Shown one piece after another: positions 43,222-51,551 of a stretch of 64,000 nt of DNA (positions within the stretch are counted from its first letter, which is position 1; each line of letters begins with the position of its first letter). A program made the translations under genes and the position numbers. The stretch covers positions 1 to 64,000 of the forward strand of contig JALHPF010000031.1 of assembly GCA_022842595.1 (NCBI GenBank), in the 5' to 3' direction. Origin of the DNA: Rubrivivax sp. GTDB lineage: Bacteria > Pseudomonadota > Gammaproteobacteria > Burkholderiales > Burkholderiaceae_C. Below the pieces are notes generated by a model, which worked only from the letters and a program-made list of their open reading frames with translations, ran no database searches and was not told where the DNA came from.

Positions 43222-44421
43222 CTAGTGGGCGGCCGGCTCCTGCCTGGCCAGGAAACGTTCGGCCAGCAGCACCCAGAAGGCGCTGCCGGTGGCCACGTTG
43301 TCGTCGTTGAAGTCGTAGCCCGGGTTGTGCACCATGCAGCCGCCTTCGCCGGGGCCGCGGCCGGTACCGTTGCCGATGAGCACGTAGCTGCCGGGAACCT
43401 GTTCGAGCATGAAGGCGAAGTCCTCGCTGCCGGTCAGCGGCGGGCCTTGTGGTGTCACCCGGTCGCTGCCCACCAGTTCCGTGGCGACCTGGCGTGCGAA
43501 CTCGGTTTCGGCCGGGGTGTTGACCAGCACCGCGTAGCCCTGCCGCCAGTCGATCTGCGCCTGCACGTCGAAGCTCGCGGCCTGCCCCGCGACCAGGGTC
43601 CGGATCCGCCGCTCCAGCGTGGCACGGACCTCGCGGTCCAGCGCACGCACGCTGAGCTCGAGCGTGGCGATGGCCGGGATCACGTTGTTGGCCTGGCCGC
43701 TGTGCAGCGCGCCGACGGTCACCACCGCTGCCTGCAACGGGTCGATGTTGCGCGAGACGACGGTCTGCAGCGCCATCACGATGCTGGCGGCAGCAACGAT
43801 CGGGTCGGTGGCCCGATGCGGCATCGCGCCATGGCCGCCGACGCCGGTGAGCGTGATGCTGGCGTAGTCCGACGAGGCCATGGCCGGGCCTTCACGCAGC
43901 ACGAAGCTGCCCTGCTCGATGCCCGGCATGTTGTGCATCGCAAAGACGGCATCACAGGGGAAACGGTCGAACAGGCCGTCGGCCATCATGCGCAAGGCCC
44001 CGCCACCGCCTTCTTCGGCGGGCTGGAAGATCAGGTTCAGCGTGCCGTCGAAACCGCCCTGCTCGGCCAGGTGGCGCGCCGCGGCCAGCAGCATGGCCGT
44101 GTGGCCGTCGTGGCCGCAGGCGTGCATCACCCCGGCGCGGACACTGGCCCAGCTGGCGCCGCTGGCTTCGGCGATCGGCAGCGCGTCCATGTCGGCGCGA
44201 ATGCCCAGCCGCCCGCGCCCGTGGCCGCGCACCAGCGTGCCGACCACGCCCGTGCCCCCGATGCCGCGCTGCACGTCGTAGCCCCAGCCTTCCAGCTTGG
44301 CGGCCACCAGGGCGGCGGTGCGGTGTTCCTCGAAGGCGAGCTCGGGGTGGCGGTGGATGTCCCGGCGCAGGCTGATGAATTCACCAGCCCGCGCGCCGAG
44401 CGCCTGCAACAGGTAGGTCAC
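43222..44421 (-). CDS. M20-family amidohydrolase (hippurate hydrolase/aminoacylase-like)
   Basis: Metal-dependent hydrolase of N-acyl amino acids or similar amides. The 399-residue protein has the M20D signature: GIRADMDALPI (about 73-83), MHACGHDGHTAM (about 99-110) and FQPAEEGGGGA, then TGVGGHGAMPH in the dimerisation domain and LTGSEDFAFMLE near the C-terminus. The metal-binding Cys/His/Glu positions are all present. Its start is 7 bp after the Bug binding-protein stop, so the two are one unit under the divergent LysR. That suggests uptake and hydrolysis of an acylated amino acid or small amide. It ends 7 bp before the glycine riboswitch. Confidence 0.9.
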   Translation of the reverse strand: MTYLLQALGARAGEFISLRRDIHRHPELAFEEHRTAALVAAKLEGWGYDVQRGIGGTGVVGTLVRGHGRGRLGIRADMDALPIAEASGASWASVRAGVMHACGHDGHTAMLLAAARHLAEQGGFDGTLNLIFQPAEEGGGGALRMMADGLFDRFPCDAVFAMHNMPGIEQGSFVLREGPAMASSDYASITLTGVGGHGAMPHRATDPIVAAASIVMALQTVVSRNIDPLQAAVVTVGALHSGQANNVIPAIATLELSVRALDREVRATLERRIRTLVAGQAASFDVQAQIDWRQGYAVLVNTPAETEFARQVATELVGSDRVTPQGPPLTGSEDFAFMLEQVPGSYVLIGNGTGRGPGEGGCMVHNPGYDFNDDNVATGSAFWVLLAERFLARQEPAAH

Positions 44422-44428
44422 GTGCGGC

Positions 44429-45409
44429 TCACTGCGGCTGCAGGTTGATCTGCCTGGCGATGGCGCGATAGCGTGCGGTCTCGGTTTCGAAGAACTTCGC
44501 CGACTCGGCCAGGGTCATGGGCGCGGCAGCCTGCTGCGTCTGCAGCGCCAGCTGCGCGCGCACCGCCGGGTCCTGCAGCGTCTTGCCTATGGCGGTATGC
44601 AGGCGCACGACCACGTCTTCGGGCGTGTTCTTCGGCACCATGAAGCCGGTCCAGATCTTGTACGAGAAGTTCTTCAGCGACTGGCTCTCGCTGGCCGTCG
44701 GCACGTTCTTCAGCAGTTCAGACCGCTGCGCACCCAGCTGCCCGATCACCTTCATGCGCCCCTGCTCGGCCAGCGCACCCATGGCCGCGCTGTACACGAG
44801 CACGGCAAAGTCGACCTGGCCCCCGCCGATGTCCTGCAGCAGCGGCGCGTTGCCCTTGTAAGGCACGTGCGCGAGCTTCACACCGGTCTGTGCCTGCACG
44901 TTTTCGAGGATCAGGTGGTAGAGCGAGCCCATCCCGACGCTGCCGTAGGTCAGTGGCCGGTCGGCCGACTTGCGCGCCAGAGCGATGAGTTCGTCAACGC
45001 TGTTGACCGGCAGGTCCTTGCGCACGACAAACACCATGACCGCATCGGCCACCGGGTGCACCAGGCGGAAGTCTTCGGTCTTCAGCTTCACCGCGGCATT
45101 CGCCAGCGGCGACAGGATCACTTCGTTGGGCGAACCCTGGAAGATGAAGTGGCCATCGGCTGGCGCGGCCAGCACCTTCTGCGCGGCCAGCGCACCGCTG
45201 ACGCCACCGAGGTTTTCCACCAGCACCTGCTGCCCCAGCTCCTTGCCCAGCGGACTGAAGAAGATGCGCGCGATCGCGTCCGAAGGGCCGCCCGCGGGGT
45301 ACGGAACCATCAGGTTCACCGGCTTGGTGGGCCAGGCCTGGGCCAGGACAGCGCCGGCACCGAGCAGCAGGCCGGCCATCACGCTGATCGATCGTTGGAG
45401 TTTCCTCAT
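44429..45409 (-). CDS. Bug-family tripartite tricarboxylate transporter receptor
   Basis: Periplasmic binding protein of the Bug (TctC) family, 326 residues. It has a signal peptide (ISVMAGLLLGAGAVLAQA, cleaved near residue 24) and the typical WPTKPVNLMVPYPAGGPSD start, followed by VENLGGVSGALAAQKV, HVPYKGNAPLLQDIGGG and MVPKNTPEDVV. Bug proteins bind carboxylates, often aromatic or dicarboxylic acids; the ligand here is unknown but should relate to the linked M20 hydrolase. No TctA or TctB membrane gene is nearby. The ATG at 45409 follows AAGGAC. A promoter with TTGGAC and TACATT 18 bp apart is drawn upstream. Confidence 0.9.
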   Translation of the reverse strand: MRKLQRSISVMAGLLLGAGAVLAQAWPTKPVNLMVPYPAGGPSDAIARIFFSPLGKELGQQVLVENLGGVSGALAAQKVLAAPADGHFIFQGSPNEVILSPLANAAVKLKTEDFRLVHPVADAVMVFVVRKDLPVNSVDELIALARKSADRPLTYGSVGMGSLYHLILENVQAQTGVKLAHVPYKGNAPLLQDIGGGQVDFAVLVYSAAMGALAEQGRMKVIGQLGAQRSELLKNVPTASESQSLKNFSYKIWTGFMVPKNTPEDVVVRLHTAIGKTLQDPAVRAQLALQTQQAAAPMTLAESAKFFETETARYRAIARQINLQPQ

Positions 45410-45456
45410 CGCAGGTCCTTCATGAAAAAAGGCATCGGTGAACTTCCGATGGCGCC

Positions 45457-45529
45457 AATGTAGGTTTCGAAAGGCGCAACGTCCAATGCATTGTTCGTTC
45501 ACTTATGATGAGTTCAACGCATGCATTGG
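45457..45529. promoter_or_regulatory. Divergent promoter/operator between Bug receptor and LysR gene
   Basis: On the minus strand TTGGAC (45481-45486) and TACATT (45457-45462) are 18 bp apart, a plausible promoter for the Bug-M20 unit. CCAATGCA (45483-45490) is repeated inverted as TGCATTGG (45522-45529), centres 39 bp apart. The first is itself part of a CAATGCATTG palindrome that covers the -35. This is the layout expected for the neighbouring LysR-type regulator acting on both directions. Confidence 0.5.
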
Positions 45530-45542
45530 CCAGGTTTACCCG

Positions 45543-46427
45543 ATGACATTGGTTCAGCTTCGACACCTCATCTCACTGGCGCAGAGCGGCTCGTTCACAC
45601 GCTCTGCCGAAGCGTTGTTCCTGACGCAGCCGGCGCTCAGCCGCAGCATCCGGGCCCTGGAAGAAGAGCTTGGCCAGCCGCTGTTCGATCGCGTGGGCCG
45701 GCGCAGCCTGCTCACACCCTTCGGGGCTGAAACGCTGCAACGCGCCCGGCAACTGGTCTTCGACGCCGACGAGCTGGCCGCCAGCGGCACGCAGATGCGC
45801 GAAGGTCGTTCGGGCACGGTGCGCATCGGCCTCGGGTCGGGGCCGGGCGCGATGCTGATGACGCCGCTGCTGAAGACGATGGCGAAGTCACACCCGACGA
45901 TGCATGTCGAGGTCGCTCGCGGCCCCACCGACGTGCTCACCCGCCGCCTGCGTGAACGCGAGCTCGACGCGCTGGTGGTGGACGCACGCTCGCTGTCACC
46001 CGCGCCCGACCTGCGGGTGACGAGTCTGGTGGAGATGCGCGGCGCCTTCCTGGTGCGCCAGGGCCACCCGCTCACGCGCTGGGCGGGCACGCTGCGCTTC
46101 GATGCCCTGCGCCAGTTCCCGATCGCGTCCACGCCGCTCAGCGACGAGGTTGCACGCACGATGGTGGAACGCTACGGGCCCGCGGCCCACCCGTCAGAGT
46201 GCGTCACGCTGCGCTGCGAGGAGATCCCCAGCCTCGTCGACGTGGTTCGCCACAGCGATGCGGTGCTGATCGCCATCCGCGCCGCGGCGCCCGACCTGGT
46301 GGAACTGGTGCTGAAGCCGGCGATGAACGCCACCGCGCGCTTTGGCATCGTCACCCTGGCACGCCGGGCCGAGCCGCCGGCCTTGCCCATCGTCCGCAAG
46401 CTGGTCACGGAGTTGATGAGCGACTAG
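45543..46427 (+). CDS. LysR-family transcriptional regulator (Bug-M20 unit)
   Basis: A 294-residue LysR regulator. The N-terminal winged helix is MTLVQLRHLISLAQSGSFTRSAEALFLTQPALSRSIRALEEELGQ (spread over residues 1-45, the usual pattern), and the rest is the effector-binding domain (GTVRIGLGSGPG at about 90-101). I took the ATG at 45543 as start because it gives the standard LysR N-terminus; the frame is open 35 codons further. It is divergent from the Bug-M20 unit with 133 bp between, so it most likely controls that unit in response to its substrate. The coinducer is unknown. Confidence 0.92.
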   Translation: MTLVQLRHLISLAQSGSFTRSAEALFLTQPALSRSIRALEEELGQPLFDRVGRRSLLTPFGAETLQRARQLVFDADELAASGTQMREGRSGTVRIGLGSGPGAMLMTPLLKTMAKSHPTMHVEVARGPTDVLTRRLRERELDALVVDARSLSPAPDLRVTSLVEMRGAFLVRQGHPLTRWAGTLRFDALRQFPIASTPLSDEVARTMVERYGPAAHPSECVTLRCEEIPSLVDVVRHSDAVLIAIRAAAPDLVELVLKPAMNATARFGIVTLARRAEPPALPIVRKLVTELMSD

Positions 46428-46608
46428 GCCCAGGCTGGCCGCAACCGGAACAAAGCTCGTCACCTCGCTCCTGGCGTGGGCCGGGGCCGGCAGCTGGTCG
46501 GTCCGGGCCACCTGGGCGTCGGTGGGCACAAAACCGCTTTCCATCTGCCGCCCGTCGCGCGGCGCCCCCCGCTGGACTGCGGACGCGGGCAGCGGGTGCA
46601 CGCCGGCC

Positions 46609-47805
46609 TCAGGCATCGTCGTTGGCGGCCTGCGGCACCGGCCAGCCGCTGCCGGCGCGCACGGCCCCCAGCACGGCGGCGGTGTGTTCGCCCAGGCGCG
46701 GCGCGGGGCTGTGCAGCCGGCCCGGCGTGGCCCCGAGCTTGGGCACGATGCCGGGCACCTTCACGGGCCGGCCGTCGGCGTCGTGGGTCTGCACGATCAT
46801 CTGCCGCGCCAGGTATTGCGGGTCGCTGGCGATGTCGGCCACGGTGTAGATGCGGCCCACCGGCACGGCGGCGGCGTCCAGGGTGGCGATGACCTCGTCG
46901 ATGGGATGCTGCAGCGTCCAGGCTTCGATGGCGGCGTCGATCTCGCCCACACGCGCCACACGGCCGTCGTTGCGCGCCAGGCCCGGGTCCCGCGCCAGGT
47001 CTTCGCGGCCGATGGCGGCCATCAGGCGGCGGAAGATGCTGTCGCCATTGCCGGCAATCAACACAAAAGCACCGGCCGCACAGCGGTAGGCGTTCGACGG
47101 CGCGATGCCCGGCAGCGCACTGCCGGCGGCGCCGCGCACGGCACCGAAGGCGTCGTATTCGGGCAGCAGGCTTTCCATCACGTTGAAGACGCTCTCGTAC
47201 AGCGCCACGTCGATCATCTGACCCTGCCCGCCATTGACCTCGCGGTGGCGCAGCGCCATGAGCACCCCGATGACGCCGTGCAGCGCCGCCAGCGTGTCGC
47301 CGATGCTCACGCCGGCGCGTACCGGCACGCGGCCGGGTTCGCCGGTGAGGTGGCGCAGGCCGCCCATGGCCTCGCCCAGCACACCGAAACCGGGCCGGGC
47401 GCTGTAAGGCCCGGTCTGCCCGAAGCCGCTGATGCGCAGCATCACGAGCTTCGGGTTCAGTGCGTGCAAGGCTTCCCAGCCCAGGCCCCAGGCCTCGAGC
47501 GTGCCGGGCTTGAAGTTCTCGATCAGCACGTCGGCTTCAACGGCCAGGGCACGCACGGCCTGCTGGCCTTCGGCCGTCTTCAGGTCCAGCGCCACGCTGC
47601 GCTTGTTGCGGCTCTGCACCTCCCACCAGACACTGGTGCCATCGCGCAGCAGCCGCCAGGTGCGCAGCGGGTCGCCGCCTTCGGTGGGTTCGATCTTGAT
47701 GACGTCGGCGCCGAAATCGGCCAGCGTCTTGCCGGCAAAGGGCCCGGCAATCAGCTGGCCCAGTTCCAGCACCTTCAGACCTTGCAGCGCGTCGCGGGCG
47801 ACCAT
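46609..47805 (-). CDS. CaiB/BaiF (class III) CoA-transferase
   Basis: Family III CoA-transferase, which moves CoA between carboxylic acids (for example formyl-CoA to oxalate). The 398-residue protein has LQGLKVLELGQLIAGPFAGKTLADFGADVIKIEPTEGGDPLR (residues 8-49, the classic N-terminal pattern), NKRSVALDLKTAEG, LIENFKPGTLEAWGLG, RISGFGQTGPYS and GQMIDVALYESVF. It is the last gene of a three-gene unit with a Bug receptor and a maleate-isomerase-like protein. That suggests activation of an imported organic acid to a CoA thioester. The substrate is not evident. A 180-bp gap to the convergent LysR gene holds nothing I can name. Confidence 0.9.
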   Translation of the reverse strand: MVARDALQGLKVLELGQLIAGPFAGKTLADFGADVIKIEPTEGGDPLRTWRLLRDGTSVWWEVQSRNKRSVALDLKTAEGQQAVRALAVEADVLIENFKPGTLEAWGLGWEALHALNPKLVMLRISGFGQTGPYSARPGFGVLGEAMGGLRHLTGEPGRVPVRAGVSIGDTLAALHGVIGVLMALRHREVNGGQGQMIDVALYESVFNVMESLLPEYDAFGAVRGAAGSALPGIAPSNAYRCAAGAFVLIAGNGDSIFRRLMAAIGREDLARDPGLARNDGRVARVGEIDAAIEAWTLQHPIDEVIATLDAAAVPVGRIYTVADIASDPQYLARQMIVQTHDADGRPVKVPGIVPKLGATPGRLHSPAPRLGEHTAAVLGAVRAGSGWPVPQAANDDA

Positions 47806-47823
47806 GACTTGCCCCCTTTCGCT

Positions 47824-48579
47824 TCAGTAGCGGCCCGACAGCAAGGCGCCTGCCTCGGGCACCAGCGCCGGCAGCTTCAGCGCCTTCAGCATGCGCCAGG
47901 TGGTGCACACCGACGAGCTCACCACCGGCAGGCCCAGGCGGTCCTGCACCGGCTGCACGCTGGCCAGCGAGGGCATCTGCACGCAGGCCGAGATGACCAC
48001 CGCATCGCAATTGGCGGTGTTCAGGTGCCTGCTGATCTCGATGGGTGCGCGCGGGTCCTGTGCGCCCACTTCCAGGTTGTCGCTGATCTCCAGGCTGACG
48101 GCGTCCAGCACCTCGATGCCCTGGTGTTCGATGTAGTCCACCACCAGCGCCGTCAGTGGCCGCATGTACGGCGTGAGCACGGCGATCTTCTTCGCGCCCA
48201 GGGCCTGCAGGCCTTCGATCAGCGCGCCGGCGCTCGTCACGACCGGCGCCGGCCCCTCGTTTTCCAGCGTCAGTGCGCGCAGGCGCTGTTCGCTCACGCA
48301 GTGGTAGCCGCGCCCCATGGCCATGATGGCCACCAGGCAGGCGTAGCCCAGCACGTCCACGCGCGCGTCGGAAAGCTCCAGCGCGCAGCGGTCGCTGTCG
48401 GCGTCCATCTTCGCGAGTTCGTCCTTGGTCACGTGCTTCATGCGCATGCGCGCCGAATGGAAGCTGAAGCGCTCGGGCGCGATGGCTTCGCGTGCCCGCA
48501 GCATGGCCGGGATCTCGGTCTCCATCGTGGTGTTGGAGCTCGGCACGATCTGGCCGATGCGGTAGTGGATGCGGGCCAT
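47824..48579 (-). CDS. Maleate isomerase-like Asp/Glu racemase-superfamily protein
   Basis: A 251-residue protein of the maleate cis-trans isomerase/arylmalonate decarboxylase group. The N-terminus GQIVPSSNTTMETEIPAM, the cysteines C81 in GYACLVAIMAMG and C199 in VVISACVQMPSL, and the VVSSSVCTTWRML segment match maleate isomerase. The two Cys are 118 residues apart, the same spacing as the catalytic pair I recall from maleate isomerases, so it should be catalytic. The ATG at 48579 gives the family start. It lies 16 bp after the Bug gene and 18 bp before the CoA-transferase. A role in isomerising an imported unsaturated dicarboxylate is a reasonable but unproven guess. Confidence 0.85.
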   Translation of the reverse strand: MARIHYRIGQIVPSSNTTMETEIPAMLRAREAIAPERFSFHSARMRMKHVTKDELAKMDADSDRCALELSDARVDVLGYACLVAIMAMGRGYHCVSEQRLRALTLENEGPAPVVTSAGALIEGLQALGAKKIAVLTPYMRPLTALVVDYIEHQGIEVLDAVSLEISDNLEVGAQDPRAPIEISRHLNTANCDAVVISACVQMPSLASVQPVQDRLGLPVVSSSVCTTWRMLKALKLPALVPEAGALLSGRY

Positions 48580-48595
48580 GGGCTGGGTTCCTGCC

Positions 48596-49585
48596 TCAAT
48601 CTGCCTTGATGTTCTTGGCCTTGATGACATTTCCCCAGTATTCGGTTTCGCTGGTCACCAGCCGGCCCAGGCCGGCCGGGTCCATGTAACGGATCTCGAT
48701 GCCGGTCTTGTCGGCCACGGCCTTCGCCTCGGGGGTGGCCAGGGCGGCCTTCACCTTCTCGGTCAATTGCTGGACCACCGCCGCCGGCGTGCCGGCCGGC
48801 GCAAACAGGCCCACCCAGGCTTCGACCTCGAAGCCCGGCATGCCGGCTTCGGCGGTGGTGGGCACATTGGGCAGGCCGGGGTGGCGCGTCTTGCCGGTGA
48901 CGGCATAGGCCTTCAGCTTGCCCGCCTGCACATGCTGCATCACCGAAGGCGGCGTCGTCATGAACACCTGCACCTGGCCGCCCAGCACGTCGGCGATGGC
49001 CGCACCGCTGCCCTTGTAGGGCACATGGGTCATGTCGGTGCCGGTGTTGACCAGCAGCAGCTCGGTGCCCACGTGCGACAGTGAACCGATGCCCTGCGAG
49101 GCGTAGTTCAGCTTGCCCGGGTTGGCCTTCAGGTAGCTCACGAAGTCCTTCAGGTTGTTCGGCTCCACGCTCGGGTGGACGGCGATCACGTTGGTGGCGG
49201 CGGTGAGCAGGGCCACGGGCACGAAGTCCTTCTGCGCCCAGGGCATCTTGCTGAACATCGACGGGTTGCCGACGTGATAGGCGGAATAGCTGATGAGCAG
49301 CGTATAGCCGTCGGCTGGCGCCTTGGCCACCTGGCCGTAGGCGATGTTGCCGCTGGCACCACCCTTGTTCTCGATGACCACGGTTTGCCCCAGCAGCTTG
49401 GCCAGAGGCTCGCCGAGCAGGCGCGCCGAGGTGTCGACCACGCCGCCCGGCGGGTTGGGCACGACCAGGGTGACGGGCCGGGTGGGGTAGGCCTGCGCGA
49501 AGGCGCTGCCGCCAAAGAGCGCAGCGGCAGCGGCGGCAGCGGCACAGGCGGCACGTCGTGTAACGGCTAGGCAGGTCAGGCGCAT
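48596..49585 (-). CDS. Bug-family tripartite tricarboxylate transporter receptor
   Basis: Second Bug receptor, 329 residues. It has an Ala-rich signal peptide (cleaved after about residue 31, SAFAQA), then YPTRPVTLVVPNPPGGVVDTSARLL, VIENKGGASGNIAYGQVAKAPADGYTLL, HVPYKGSGAAIADVLGGQ and LFAPAGTPAAVV. It is first in the operon receptor, maleate-isomerase-like, CoA-transferase, consistent with a dicarboxylic-acid ligand. Like the other Bug gene it has no membrane components nearby. It is divergent from a LysR gene with 156 bp between, where a set of symmetric half-sites lies. Confidence 0.9.
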   Translation of the reverse strand: MRLTCLAVTRRAACAAAAAAAALFGGSAFAQAYPTRPVTLVVPNPPGGVVDTSARLLGEPLAKLLGQTVVIENKGGASGNIAYGQVAKAPADGYTLLISYSAYHVGNPSMFSKMPWAQKDFVPVALLTAATNVIAVHPSVEPNNLKDFVSYLKANPGKLNYASQGIGSLSHVGTELLLVNTGTDMTHVPYKGSGAAIADVLGGQVQVFMTTPPSVMQHVQAGKLKAYAVTGKTRHPGLPNVPTTAEAGMPGFEVEAWVGLFAPAGTPAAVVQQLTEKVKAALATPEAKAVADKTGIEIRYMDPAGLGRLVTSETEYWGNVIKAKNIKAD

Positions 49586-49692
49586 GGGTCTTGTCTCCGG
49601 GAACGCGGGGCGTTGGTTTTGGTGATGATCTGGGCCGTGAAGCGGCTGCCGCGCATGGTCGCGACAAGCACGGGCGGCTGGCTTCACATATC

Positions 49693-49720
49693 GTTGAGTC
49701 ATCCTCAACCGCAGGTTGAG
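49693..49720. promoter_or_regulatory. Triple half-site operator for the divergent LysR regulator
   Basis: GTTGAG (49693-49698), CTCAAC (49704-49709) and GTTGAG (49714-49719) occur in alternating orientation with 5- and 4-base spacers, giving two overlapping inverted repeats. The better one is CTCAACC-GCA-GGTTGAG (49704-49720). It lies 22 bp before the LysR start and 108 bp from the divergent Bug gene. This is a strong candidate LysR binding region. Confidence 0.6.
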
Positions 49721-49741
49721 CATCGGCGCACCGTTTCAAGC

Positions 49742-50683
49742 ATGGCGATCAACCTCAACCGCTTCGACCTGACCACGCTGCGGCTCTTCGTTGCCGCCGT
49801 CGACGCAGGCAGCCTCACCGCAGGGGCGGAAAGGCTGGACATCTCGCTGGCCGCGGCCAGCAAACGCATCGCCGAACTGGAAGCGCATGTGGGCGCACCG
49901 CTGCTCGAACGCAGCAAGCGGGGTGTCGTTCCGACCGATTCAGGACTTACCCTGATGCCCCATGCCGTGGAGATGGTTTCGCGCCTGGAACAGCTGGCGC
50001 TGGCCATGGGCGACGTGAAACTCGGCACCGGTGGCCACCTGCGCCTGTGGGCCAATACCTCGGCCTTCGGCGGCTTCCTGCCGCGCCTGCTGGCGCGCTA
50101 CGCGCAGGCCCACCCTGGCGTGGTGTTCGACCTGGAAGACGCCATCAGCGAGGACGCCGTGCGCGCCGTGGCGCGTGGCACCGCCGAGCTCGGCGTGGTC
50201 GGCGAAAACACCCCGAGCGAAGGCTTGCAGACCCTGGTGTGCCATGTCGACGAACTGGTGCTGATGCTGCCGGCCAGCCACGCGCTGGTGGCCGGCGCGC
50301 GCGACGGCACACCCACGTCCCAGGTGCCGGCGGTGGCGCTGCACACGCTGCTGGACCACGACCTCGTCGCGTTCGGGCGCAGCACCTCGCTGACGCGCCA
50401 GCTGGCCGCGGCCGCCGAAGCGGCCCATCGGCCGCTGCGCATACGCGCCCAGGTGCGCAGCTTCGACGCCATGGCGCGCATGGTCAGCGCCGGCCTGGGC
50501 CTGGCCGTGCTGCCCCGCGAAGGAGCGCAGCCCTATGTGCATGCGCTGGGCATGGTGCTGGCGCCGATCAGCGGCATGCGCTGCGAACGCCGGCTTCTGC
50601 TGGCCATGCGCGAACGCGATGGGCTCACACCTGCCGCACAGGCCTTCGTGCGGATGGCGGTGCCCGCCAGTCCGGCGGGCTGA
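49742..50683 (+). CDS. LysR-family transcriptional regulator (Bug-isomerase-CoA-transferase unit)
   Basis: A 313-residue LysR regulator: N-terminal winged helix (FDLTTLRLFVAAVDAGSL, AERLDISLAAASKRIAELE, GAPLLERSKRGVVPTDSG) and an effector domain from about residue 92 (HLRLWANTSAFGGFLPRLLARY). The start is the ATG at 49742, giving the standard N-terminus. It is divergent from the second Bug unit, which it probably controls. The 204 bp between its end and the convergent response-regulator gene shows nothing I can name. Confidence 0.92.
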   Translation: MAINLNRFDLTTLRLFVAAVDAGSLTAGAERLDISLAAASKRIAELEAHVGAPLLERSKRGVVPTDSGLTLMPHAVEMVSRLEQLALAMGDVKLGTGGHLRLWANTSAFGGFLPRLLARYAQAHPGVVFDLEDAISEDAVRAVARGTAELGVVGENTPSEGLQTLVCHVDELVLMLPASHALVAGARDGTPTSQVPAVALHTLLDHDLVAFGRSTSLTRQLAAAAEAAHRPLRIRAQVRSFDAMARMVSAGLGLAVLPREGAQPYVHALGMVLAPISGMRCERRLLLAMRERDGLTPAAQAFVRMAVPASPAG

Positions 50684-50887
50684 CGCGCCACACCCGAGGC
50701 CCGAGCCAGGTTGCCCAGCAACCAGAGCACCTGGCAGTGAAACCGCCCTACGGCGAGCCGTTCAGCCGCCTCACTGTCGTTTCCAGCAGTTACGAGCCGC
50801 TGCACCGGCGGTGCTGCCGCGGCATGCAGCCCCGCGCGACGAGATCGATTGTCTGCAACGCCTCGTCAACCGCGACGAACCCCTCGT

Positions 50888-51544
50888 TCAGACCTCTTCC
50901 GTCGTCAGACCATGGTCGATGCCGTACCGGATGAGCGCAGCCAGATTGGGCAAACCCAGCCGGTCGAGGATGCGGCTCTTGTGCGTGCTGACCGTCTTCA
51001 CCGAAAGGTGCAGCGCATTCGCGATCTCGGTGGGGCGATGCCCCGCCACGAGCCGCCTCAACACGTCGAGCTCGCGGTCGCTGAGCTGGGCGTGGCTGGC
51101 CGGTTCGCGCACCCCGTTGAGCTGCAGCACCACCCGTTCGGCCAGAGCTGAACTGACGTAGGCACCGCCTTGCGCCACCTTGCGCACGGCGGCAGCGAGC
51201 TCACTGCTGGCGCTTTCCTTGGTGACATAACCGTTGGCGCCAGCCTTGAAGGCACGCATCGCATACTGCTCCTCGGCGTGCATGCTGAGCATCAGCACCC
51301 GCAGGCGCGGAAACTCGGGCCTCACGCGCCGCAGCAGTTCCAGGCCGCCCATGTTCGGCATCGAAACGTCCACCACCGCCACGTCGAACGGCGTTCGACG
51401 CAGGATCTCGAGTGCCTCGAAACCGCTGCCTGCCTCGACGACGCGCCAGTGGAGCGCCGTGCTTTCAAGGATGCGCTTGAGCCCTTCGCGCACGATCGCG
51501 TGATCGTCGACGACGAGGATGTTCAGGGGTGTTTCGCTGGTCAT
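50888..51544 (-). CDS. NarL/FixJ-family response regulator
   Basis: DNA-binding response regulator of 218 residues. The receiver domain has VVDDHAIVREGLKRIL, the phosphorylated Asp59 in VAVVDVSMPNMGG, and GYVTKESAS with the conserved Lys. The LuxR-type helix-turn-helix is at about 148-205 (LSDRELDVLRRLVAGHRPTEIANAL, SVKTVSTHKSRIL). It starts 7 bp after its cognate sensor kinase gene. Targets are unknown; the BON and cytochrome genes upstream in the same direction are possible. Confidence 0.92.
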   Translation of the reverse strand: MTSETPLNILVVDDHAIVREGLKRILESTALHWRVVEAGSGFEALEILRRTPFDVAVVDVSMPNMGGLELLRRVRPEFPRLRVLMLSMHAEEQYAMRAFKAGANGYVTKESASSELAAAVRKVAQGGAYVSSALAERVVLQLNGVREPASHAQLSDRELDVLRRLVAGHRPTEIANALHLSVKTVSTHKSRILDRLGLPNLAALIRYGIDHGLTTEEV

Positions 51545-51551
51545 CGTGCAC

